The translations under genes were made by a program, and so were the position numbers. Positions 57,706 to 64,000 of a stretch of 64,000 nucleotides of DNA are shown here, in pieces (position 1 is the first letter of the stretch; the number at the start of each line of letters is the position of its first letter). This DNA is from Neorickettsia findlayensis (lineage in GTDB: Bacteria; Pseudomonadota; Alphaproteobacteria; Rickettsiales; Anaplasmataceae). The stretch is taken from positions 310,001 to 374,000 of the forward strand of contig NZ_CP047224.1 of the NCBI RefSeq assembly GCF_009856525.1, in the 5' to 3' direction. Under the pieces are notes generated by a model that saw only the letters and a program-made list of their open reading frames with translations, ran no database searches and was not told the origin of the DNA.

Positions 57706-58140
57706 ATGGAAGCAACACAGGAAAAATTTAGGAGGATCGTTCTTGAGCACACAGTTAAGGTCTCTGTTATGCGTGCTTTGAGCCTTTCGGATGAGAAGTA
57801 TGACGAAATAAAGTTGGAAACAGACCTTGGCTCCGAGCTTGGTATAGATAGCCTCGATGCTGCTGAAATAATTATGCGTGTTGAAGAAGATCATGATCTT
57901 GAGGAGATTCCTGAAGATTATGCGAGGAAGGCAAATACGGTTAAACACATTTATGATTATGTGCTTGAACACTGTACTAAGCCGTTGGATAAGTTAATCG
58001 ATTTCAGCAAAAAAGATGCTTTTTTTAATAGATTTTTGGCTAATACTTCTGAGGCGTTTAATTGTGAGCTTTCTACACTTGAGAATGTCTCCAGCATGAG
58101 TGATCTAGTCTCTGTGCTTACTTCCGCTTCAACAAAGTAG
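57706..58140 (+). CDS. Acyl carrier protein with C-terminal extension
   Basis: Carries growing acyl chains on a phosphopantetheine arm. The first 90 residues are a normal ACP: an acidic helical protein with the attachment serine in ELGIDSLDAAEIIMRVEEDHDL and a final helix HIYDYVLEH. At 144 residues it is nearly twice the usual 78; the extra 50 (from about KPLDKL to the end) contain NRFLANTSEAFNCEL and SDLVSVLTSA, which could be a partial second helical module but lack a DSL site. Directly followed, with no gap, by fabF. The ACP role is certain; the extension's role is not. Confidence 0.85.
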   Translation: MEATQEKFRRIVLEHTVKVSVMRALSLSDEKYDEIKLETDLGSELGIDSLDAAEIIMRVEEDHDLEEIPEDYARKANTVKHIYDYVLEHCTKPLDKLIDFSKKDAFFNRFLANTSEAFNCELSTLENVSSMSDLVSVLTSASTK

Positions 58141-59388
58141 ATGCAAAAGAGAGTTGTAGTAACCGGATTAGGGTTGCTTACTTGTCTGTCCAGCAATAGA
58201 GAGGGGTCTTGGGCCCTAATCCTTGAGTCAAGGTCTGGCGTGCGGACGCTTTCTACTGTGGAAACAGAGGGCCTTCCAGTTACTATAGGTGGGGAGGTGT
58301 TGGAGTGTGGAGAGGACGGCTTTGAATATAAAAAATTCGGTGATCCCCGAAAACACGATCGCTATATACTGTACGGTATAGCTGCGTCTAGAGAGGCAAT
58401 ACGACATTCGCAGTTACTGGAATATCCTTCCTTAGACAAGAGAAGGGTTGGTGTATCAATAGGTTCGGGCATAGGAGGGTTACCACTTATCGAGAAAAAC
58501 TCAATTCTTCTCCGTGAAGAGGGCATACGAAAAGTAAGTCCGTTTTTTATTCCGGCGAGTTTAATCAATCTTACTTCAGGTAATGTTGCAATTGAAAATG
58601 GATTTACAGGGCCAAATGATGCATTGGTCACTGCATGTGCAACAGGTGCTCACGCAATAGTTAACTCTTGGCGCATAATTGCGAATGACGAAGCTGATGT
58701 TATGATAGCTGGCGCTTCTGAAGGGGCTTTATGTCGAGTCGGGATAGCTGGGTTTGCTAATATGAAAGCTCTTTCTAGACGTAATGATGAGCCAGAGAAG
58801 GCATCTAGGCCGTGGGACGTTGATAGGGACGGTTTCGTAATGAGTGATGGTGCTGGGGTTATGGTGCTCGAAGAATATGGCCATGCAAAAAAACGTGGAG
58901 CGCGAATTTATGCTGAATTAGTAGGTTTTGGTGTTTCTGGAGATGCTTACCATGTCGCCGCTCCTAATCCGAGTGGAGATGGTGCACTTGCTGCGATGAC
59001 GTCTGCAATAAAAATGTCTGGAGTCGGACTAAACGAGATCGATTATATTAATGCGCATGGAACATCCACACCTAATGGTGATGCTGCTGAACTGAATGCT
59101 CTAAGGCGTTTGTTTGGTAATTCTTTGGGAATGGGTGTATCTTCAACGAAATCATCTATAGGTCATGCTTTGGGTGCCGCTGGTGGTATAGAAGCGGTTC
59201 TCTGTGTACTTGCTATGCGTGATTCGGTAATGCCCCCAACTATTAATTTGGATAAACCTGACGATTGTACTAGTGGATTTAATTTGGTGCCACACACGCC
59301 TCAAGAGAAAATTCTGCGGTATGTACTCTCAAATTCTTTTGGCTTCGGGGGAACTAATGTATCATTGTTGTTTGGACAATGTTCATAG
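58141..59388 (+). CDS. fabF: Beta-ketoacyl-ACP synthase II
   Basis: Elongates fatty acids by condensing malonyl-ACP. 415 residues; catalytic triad visible as Cys in TACATGAHAI (about 166), His in NAHGTSTPNGD (about 305) and His in IGHALGAAGG (about 342), plus the GFGGTN motif near the end. ATG directly follows the stop of the ACP gene, the common acpP-fabF pairing. hemF starts straight after it. Confidence 0.97.
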   Translation: MQKRVVVTGLGLLTCLSSNREGSWALILESRSGVRTLSTVETEGLPVTIGGEVLECGEDGFEYKKFGDPRKHDRYILYGIAASREAIRHSQLLEYPSLDKRRVGVSIGSGIGGLPLIEKNSILLREEGIRKVSPFFIPASLINLTSGNVAIENGFTGPNDALVTACATGAHAIVNSWRIIANDEADVMIAGASEGALCRVGIAGFANMKALSRRNDEPEKASRPWDVDRDGFVMSDGAGVMVLEEYGHAKKRGARIYAELVGFGVSGDAYHVAAPNPSGDGALAAMTSAIKMSGVGLNEIDYINAHGTSTPNGDAAELNALRRLFGNSLGMGVSSTKSSIGHALGAAGGIEAVLCVLAMRDSVMPPTINLDKPDDCTSGFNLVPHTPQEKILRYVLSNSFGFGGTNVSLLFGQCS

Positions 59389-59390
59389 TT

Positions 59391-59395
59391 GGAGG
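59391..59395 (+). promoter_or_regulatory. hemF: Shine-Dalgarno that sets the hemF start
   Basis: GGAGG at 59391-59395, 5 bases before GTG 59401 and just after the fabF stop codon. It makes the in-frame TTG at 59389 an unlikely start. Confidence 0.75.
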
Positions 59396-59400
59396 TCTGT

Positions 59401-60240
59401 GTGTTAAGTGAGAAAAAAGATATCGCAGCTGCCTGGTTTAGAGAGCTAAGAAATCGTATCAGGGATGAATTTGTTGCCATAGAAAAAGAGTTTGATCCGA
59501 ATTTTCAGTCGGGCTTTACAGTGGAGTCTTGGGAGCGAGAAGATGGCGGGGGCGGCGAAATGAGCCTCATGTACGGTACTGTATTTGAGAAGATAGGTGT
59601 GAATATATCAACCGTGCATGGCCTCCTTAGTGAAGAGTTTGCATCCAAAATTCCTGGTGCCGCAGAAAGTGGAAGAAAGTTCTGGGCGAGTGGTATTTCA
59701 CTGGTGGCGCATATGAGTTCCCCCCTTGTTCCTGCAGTGCACATGAATACGCGCATGATAGTTACCGATAAATACTGGTTTGGTGGTGGTGCAGACTTGA
59801 CTCCTATGTATTACAACGAGGAGGACGCAAAGACCTTCCACGCCGAGTTTAAAGAGGTGTGTAATAAACATGATAGTAACTATTACGATAAATTCAGCAA
59901 ATGGGCGGATGAATATTTTTACATAAAGCATAGAAATGAACCTAGAGGTATAGGGGGAATATTCTACGATTACTTAAGAACAGATGATTGGGAGAAGGAT
60001 TTTTCTTTTACGAAAGATGTTGGTAAGTGCTTCCTTTCGGTATATCCAAAGATAGTGAGGAAAAATATGCACCTCTCTTATACAAATGAACAGAGGCAGT
60101 TTCAGCTTCTCAAGAGGGGTAGGTATGTTGAGTTTAATCTTCTATATGATAGAGGTACCGAGTTCGGTCTCAAGACGGGTGGTAATGTGAAGGCAATCCT
60201 AATGTCTTTACCTCCTGTGGTAGAGTGGAGAGATTTTTAA
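59401..60240 (+). CDS. hemF: Oxygen-dependent coproporphyrinogen III oxidase
   Basis: Converts coproporphyrinogen III to protoporphyrinogen IX using O2, so heme synthesis here is aerobic. 279 residues from GTG 59401. Family segments: GGGGEMSLMYG, GVNISTVHG, HMNTRMIVTDKYWFGGGADLTPMYY, RGIGGIFYDYL and GRYVEFNLLYDRGTEFGLKTGGNVKAILMSLPPVVEW. In the same apparent transcript as the ACP and fabF genes. Confidence 0.97.
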   Translation: MLSEKKDIAAAWFRELRNRIRDEFVAIEKEFDPNFQSGFTVESWEREDGGGGEMSLMYGTVFEKIGVNISTVHGLLSEEFASKIPGAAESGRKFWASGISLVAHMSSPLVPAVHMNTRMIVTDKYWFGGGADLTPMYYNEEDAKTFHAEFKEVCNKHDSNYYDKFSKWADEYFYIKHRNEPRGIGGIFYDYLRTDDWEKDFSFTKDVGKCFLSVYPKIVRKNMHLSYTNEQRQFQLLKRGRYVEFNLLYDRGTEFGLKTGGNVKAILMSLPPVVEWRDF

Positions 60241-60282
60241 AGGTGCTTTATTATCCTTTCATGGGGTAGTTTGGTCTAATAC

Positions 60283-60864
60283 ATGGAGTTTGTTTACCTG
60301 CTTGTTATTCTCGCTGTTTTTTTCTTTATTTATCAGCGGACTTCAAGCAGGTTAGGTTCTGGTGGATTAGCAAGTCTCCTTGTTTGGGGCATTGTGATAT
60401 GTGTGGTGGTCTCCATATACAATGCTGGGGACAGGATTTTTCAAAACAAGCTGCTTGGTGAGATCTATGAGAAAGTTCAAACTGGAATATCAAATGAGCA
60501 GGTTGGTTTTAGAAAAGCGAGAGATGGGCACTTTTATGTCGATATTATCGTTGGTGGTGTGAAGCTAAAGTGTCTGGTTGATACAGGTGCTTCGGATACG
60601 GTTCTATCACAAAAAGATGCTATGAAACTAGGGATCGATCCTGGTGTTCTCAACTACAGCAAAGAGTATAGCACCGCTAATGGAAAGATAAGGGCAGCTC
60701 CTGTGATCTTGCGAGATGTCTATCTAAGCAGTTATTACATTCCTCATCTAGAAGTAAGTGTTTCGGCAGTGAGAGAGCAGGAAAAGTCTTTATTGGGGAT
60801 GTCATTCTTGAAGCATTTTGATTTTTTTATAAAAAAAGATATCTTGTTTTTGCTGCAAAAATAA
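60283..60864 (+). CDS. Membrane-anchored retropepsin-like aspartic protease
   Basis: 193 residues: two N-terminal membrane helices (FVYLLVILAVFFFIYQ and LASLLVWGIVICVVVSIYNAG), a linker, and a single retropepsin-like domain with the catalytic aspartate in CLVDTGASDTVLS, followed by the flap and ALLGMSFLKHF-like end (SLLGMSFLKHF). This is the TIGR02281 clan AA type of alphaproteobacteria; it must dimerise because each chain gives one Asp. Substrates are unknown. It directly precedes the outer-membrane barrel gene. Confidence 0.88.
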   Translation: MEFVYLLVILAVFFFIYQRTSSRLGSGGLASLLVWGIVICVVVSIYNAGDRIFQNKLLGEIYEKVQTGISNEQVGFRKARDGHFYVDIIVGGVKLKCLVDTGASDTVLSQKDAMKLGIDPGVLNYSKEYSTANGKIRAAPVILRDVYLSSYYIPHLEVSVSAVREQEKSLLGMSFLKHFDFFIKKDILFLLQK

Positions 60865-60865
60865 C

Positions 60866-60929
60866 TTTCTAATTATCTAGTAAAAATTAGAAAATTGTAT
60901 TATTCTTGCTCCAGGATTATTTCTAATTT
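60866..60929 (+). promoter_or_regulatory. Mutually exclusive hairpins between protease and barrel genes
   Basis: TTTCTAATT occurs at 60866-60874 and again at 60920-60928, and its reverse complement AATTAGAAA lies between them at 60885-60893. The middle segment can pair with the first copy (9 bp, 10-base loop) or, one base longer, with the second (10 bp, 26-base loop), but not both. This resembles an attenuator or switch in the leader of the barrel gene; it could also be a simple AT-rich terminator. Confidence 0.45.
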
Positions 60930-61041
60930 AGTGTAGATCTCTTTTAGGATTCCAATAAGATTCATTTATGCGTTAAGAGATTTGCTGAAAATTAAAACTT
61001 TCCTGAAAGAATGTGCGAAATTTCTTGTAGTGCCGTTATTG

Positions 61042-63117
61042 ATGAAAAATTTCAGAAGTGTTTCTAAGGCAAGATTGTTGCTTTTCCTCTCTGGTTTTTG
61101 TTTTGCAGTTCCTACTCAGCTGAAAGCGTCGGATCTGAAAAATCATGGTGAAATCGTAACTGAGAATAGTTGCTTGAATGGGCGAGGTGTGTGTTACAAG
61201 AGGGTTAATACTACAGGGCTTTTGAACAGTATAAGTACGACTTTCAGTGAATTAAAAAATTCCAGGACTAGTAATGAGAAACGCTTTGTTAACAGAGAGG
61301 GTAATAATATTCGGTTTAATCGTGAAGCGCCTGACTTGGAAGGAGATTCTTTTCAATCAAAGGGCAAAGTAGACAGTTCACAAGGCGGGTTGTCAGAACT
61401 GATAAAGAACTTACCTAAAGCGGAAGGACTAAAGGTAAATACTCGAGCAAATGTCTTTGGGCTGGAAAAGGTAGCAACACAGAGTGGTCTAAGGAATAAA
61501 AGTCGTTATGCGGGTGGTGCGCGCTTCACACTTACTCACGAGTTTAGCGATTCCGGCAAGCAGGTTGTAAAGATGTCCGAGTTTGGTGCTCTTTTACCGC
61601 TATTATCTAGAGAAGATGGCCTTATTTACATTGATCTTAAATCGAAGCTGTACGATGCCAAAGCAAGTGAGATTAGTACGGGAGTTGTTTTTCGGAGAAA
61701 AATGTCTCCTTTCCTTACAGGAGGTATAAACCTCTTTACAGATGTACGCTTTTTACCTGAGGGTAATTATGGGTGGTATTCACTGGGTGGGGAGATATTT
61801 TTCAAATCTTTCTCTTTAAACGCTAACTATTACCGTTCAAATAAAAGAGGTAATCTTTCGCTTGTTAAGAAGCTGGATTTAAATCCTACAAGCTTAGGGA
61901 AGTCAACAGTTGTGCTTCATGAGAGGGTTGCCGGTAACGGTTGTGATTTAGGTTTTGGTTTAACTCTTAATGAATACATTCATGTTCGTGGTGGTGCGTT
62001 TTTATTCAATAGTCCTTATAACAAAGAAGAAAAGTTTTCGGGTTATAGGGCTGGAATAGATTTTTCTCTTTACCTGAACGATCGCTTCAGTGTATTAGTA
62101 TCACCAGAATTTGTGACTGATAATAAGAAGAACTCATTCTCAATAAATGTTGGGTTTGATTTACCAGTTGGTAAGGATTACACAAAATTGTTGGGGCATG
62201 TCAGGAGAGACAAAGATATAGTACTGTTTGATACTGATAATTCGTATGATGTTAATGCGGTTTTCTTGAGTGGAGAGAAAGAGCATAAAGTTGAGGAGAT
62301 AATTGAAGTTTCTAAGGGGAATGAAATCAAAACCGCTGAGAAGCCTACTACTGAAGAGCAAGTGCAAGCAAGCTCAGGTACTTCCCTTGCTAGTAGTAGT
62401 CCAGGTGCAAAGAATGTGGAAACTGTGCCGCTAAGAAAGTTGTACATTATCAAAGATGTTGAAAAGGAGAACGCCGAGGGGGAAAGTGCTGAAGGGGCTG
62501 CTGAAATAACTTTACCAAAAGAGCTTAAGTCTGTAATTGTTTCAGATGAAACCTTATTGAAGGTACACGTATCATACCCAGGTGGAGAAAAAATAGTAGA
62601 TTATCTCATTCCTAGGAGTAAGAGGACGCTTAAATTCAGCCCTGATGCGGATGGAAGTATCTCGCATTCAATGATCAATGGTGCGACAGTGGATTTAGGT
62701 GATTCTAGCAAATATACTCTGACGGATGTTGTGTTCAATGCAAGCCTTATCAAAAGTGATAAAGAGCACCCGTTCCAGGATGATAAAAATGTGAGCATAT
62801 TCAATTCTGAATTGGAATTCTCGCATGATAAATTGCAGTCTGCATTCTATTCAACAAAGAATGATGTTCGAGATGGAAAACCGGATGTAAGCTATTCTCT
62901 AAAAGATGTATATATAAAATTGCCTACAGTTGAGCATGATCCAAAGAATCCAGCTAAGGGTGATTTTAAAGCTCTCTTTGCTGGTGATCTAGATAAGACG
63001 GGCAAAATTGATGTCACACTTGCAGGTGAGATCAAAATAGATACGAAGCCGTCAATTGAGGCAAAACAAAAAGCAGAGAGAGCAAAAACTGCTTCTGAGA
63101 CTCAAACTACTAGTTAA
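61042..63117 (+). CDS. Probable outer-membrane barrel protein resembling inverse autotransporters
   Basis: About 691 residues from ATG 61042, which starts a good signal peptide (MKNFRSVSKARLLLFLSGFCFAVP, cleavage likely near QLKA-SD); a TTG at 60982 would add 20 residues. After a polar linker, residues about 150-390 show repeated amphipathic strands: LTHEF, LLPLLSREDGLIYIDLKSKLYDAK, EISTGVVFRRKMSPFLTGGINLFTD, GWYSLGGEIFFKSFSLNANYYRS and GYRAGIDFSLYLNDRFSVLVSPEF. This order (LPL-strand, GGNxFYD-like, SLNANYY) resembles the intimin/invasin-type barrel. A 300-residue polar C-terminal part follows and could be exposed outside. The family call is an inference. Confidence 0.65.
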   Translation: MKNFRSVSKARLLLFLSGFCFAVPTQLKASDLKNHGEIVTENSCLNGRGVCYKRVNTTGLLNSISTTFSELKNSRTSNEKRFVNREGNNIRFNREAPDLEGDSFQSKGKVDSSQGGLSELIKNLPKAEGLKVNTRANVFGLEKVATQSGLRNKSRYAGGARFTLTHEFSDSGKQVVKMSEFGALLPLLSREDGLIYIDLKSKLYDAKASEISTGVVFRRKMSPFLTGGINLFTDVRFLPEGNYGWYSLGGEIFFKSFSLNANYYRSNKRGNLSLVKKLDLNPTSLGKSTVVLHERVAGNGCDLGFGLTLNEYIHVRGGAFLFNSPYNKEEKFSGYRAGIDFSLYLNDRFSVLVSPEFVTDNKKNSFSINVGFDLPVGKDYTKLLGHVRRDKDIVLFDTDNSYDVNAVFLSGEKEHKVEEIIEVSKGNEIKTAEKPTTEEQVQASSGTSLASSSPGAKNVETVPLRKLYIIKDVEKENAEGESAEGAAEITLPKELKSVIVSDETLLKVHVSYPGGEKIVDYLIPRSKRTLKFSPDADGSISHSMINGATVDLGDSSKYTLTDVVFNASLIKSDKEHPFQDDKNVSIFNSELEFSHDKLQSAFYSTKNDVRDGKPDVSYSLKDVYIKLPTVEHDPKNPAKGDFKALFAGDLDKTGKIDVTLAGEIKIDTKPSIEAKQKAERAKTASETQTTS

Positions 63118-63356
63118 GTGTTACAACTACAAGTTAGGATAGGTCAGGTTTGTTCAGTGATGTACTAGAATAAAAGCCCAGCTTAGCATTCAAGGTGAAT
63201 AAGATATACTAATCCAAGTGCCGTGAAGACCGCAGATCTAGGAAAGATTGATTGAGGTCTTTTTGTCTTGGTCATAAGATTTTGGTTTTCGAGTTTGCTT
63301 CTTGGATTAGTGATTCTTTGATTCCTAAGCTTTTATAAGATAAACGAATTCTGCGA

Positions 63357-63375
63357 AGCAAGTGCCGTGCTTGCT
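63357..63375 (+). terminator. Hairpin between convergent barrel and IscA-like genes
   Basis: AGCAAG/CTTGCT (63357-63362, 63370-63375) around TGCCGTG, followed soon by TTTT. In the 307-base spacer the 11-mer CAAGTGCCGTG also appears earlier, near 63215. A modest terminator candidate; no gene lies in 63118-63424. Confidence 0.4.
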
Positions 63376-63424
63376 CCACTTTTAGGTCAGTTACCTTGCA
63401 AGTCCATCGTTTAATGAAAGTCTT

Positions 63425-63961
63425 TTATATGCCAAAGCTATTCCCGCAGCTGCAGGTGGATTGCGAATTAGGATTTTTTATAACAAATTTTTCTCCGACG
63501 AGTTCTCTTACATAGTCAAGTTGCGCAGAGCACATCAGTTCGAGTGATGTGTTATCTATCTCTAAGATAATTCTTCCGTTCCAGGTAACATAGTATTTTC
63601 CTTCTTTACTTGTGTGAATCATCTCATCTTGAGCAGCACCTGCAGAATTTTGGTCGGAGTGTGCTTCATTTTTGTGCTGAGAACAACTCATTATGCTCTG
63701 AGCTGCTTCCATACCATGTTTGGAGATAATGTTTTGCTCATGTGTTATGGGATCGAAAGTATTTAAAGTGCCATTCTCCTCGAGAATGTTCTGACTCGGG
63801 CATAACACTCTATTGTCGCATCTCTTGACCTCAAATTTATATTCAAAACCGTTACAACCGCCGGGCTCAACGGTTATGCTCAAGCACTCTGCATTTCCTG
63901 TAATCTCTAGTATTCTTTTCAGTGCTGCATCAGTGAGTGAAATTTTTTTTTCTGCTTTCAC
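63425..63961 (-). CDS. A-type iron-sulfur carrier (IscA/ErpA/HesB family) with internal insertion
   Basis: Scaffold or carrier that hands Fe-S clusters to target proteins. The three cluster cysteines are seen in GGCNGFEYKFEV (about residue 36) and CSCGNSFGI at the C-terminus; ISLTDAALKRI opens the domain and LDYVRELVGEKFVIKNPNSQ is the normal pre-cluster strand. The protein has 178 residues instead of about 107-120: about 65 residues are inserted between the first cysteine strand and the central strand (VTWNGRIILEIDNTSL), rich in Asn, Gln, His and Glu. The insertion is in frame and not a fusion to a known domain. Confidence 0.88.
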   Translation of the reverse strand: MKAEKKISLTDAALKRILEITGNAECLSITVEPGGCNGFEYKFEVKRCDNRVLCPSQNILEENGTLNTFDPITHEQNIISKHGMEAAQSIMSCSQHKNEAHSDQNSAGAAQDEMIHTSKEGKYYVTWNGRIILEIDNTSLELMCSAQLDYVRELVGEKFVIKNPNSQSTCSCGNSFGI

Positions 63962-64000
63962 TGGAAGGATAGATCTACATTATTTGAAAGGTCTAAGTAT

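Overview
The window reads as one continuous stretch of a small, gene-dense alphaproteobacterial chromosome. The gene content points to an obligate intracellular member of the Anaplasmataceae, most likely Neorickettsia; genus is an inference from gene set, base composition (AT-rich, roughly 40% GC by eye) and protein style, and no database search was possible. There are no insertion sequences, phage genes, rRNA operons or CRISPR arrays. Genes sit singly or in short operons on both strands, tRNA genes are scattered as singletons, and TTG/GTG starts are common.

Layout. 1-7.6 kb: 3'-truncated holB, a quinone-oxidoreductase-like protein, an NDUFS4-like complex I accessory subunit coupled to a UbiH/COQ6-type hydroxylase, hemC, an NDUFA9-like SDR protein with a small coupled upstream ORF, and dprA. 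7.7-14.7 kb: a PAS_5 protein, tRNA-Glu, def, tRNA-Val, hemB, a YihY/BrkB membrane protein, the F0 operon atpB-atpE-atpG(b')-atpF with cyaY overlapping its end, and ribH. 14.9-28.5 kb: yidC, a CNNM/CorC-type protein, prfA, plsC, rpsA-sppA, an MsbA-type ABC exporter, class I nrdA, initiator tRNA-Met, a HIT protein and xth. 28.7-40 kb: comF, secF, maeB, ftsH with a coupled DUF2628-like gene, pheT, ftsA. 40-54.4 kb: a candidate structured RNA, a DoxX-like protein, nuoA-nuoB-nuoC, tRNA-Leu, gap, pgk, ispH, an unknown gene coupled to hemD, an EAL protein coupled to dxr, obg, a degenerate SDR, a Xer recombinase and purQ. 54.5-64 kb: the most lineage-specific part, with a 922-residue protein carrying 26-residue tandem repeats and two C-terminal membrane segments, an extended acyl carrier protein with fabF, hemF, a membrane-anchored retropepsin-like protease, a probable outer-membrane barrel protein resembling inverse autotransporters, and an A-type Fe-S carrier with a large insertion.

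Together the genes describe an aerobic, respiring intracellular bacterium: complex I parts, the F0 sector, ubiquinone and heme synthesis (hemB, hemC, hemD, hemF), Fe-S assembly (CyaY, IscA-type), malic enzyme plus triose-phosphate enzymes, MEP-pathway isoprenoid steps (dxr, ispH), fatty acid synthesis (ACP, FabF, PlsC), purine and riboflavin synthesis. The best candidates for undescribed biology are the repeat/membrane protein at 54.5-57.3 kb, which also carries PurQ-like glutaminase motifs beside purQ itself, the barrel protein at 61-63 kb with mutually exclusive hairpins in its leader, the candidate structured RNA near 40.3 kb, and several familiar enzymes with altered signature residues or extra domains.
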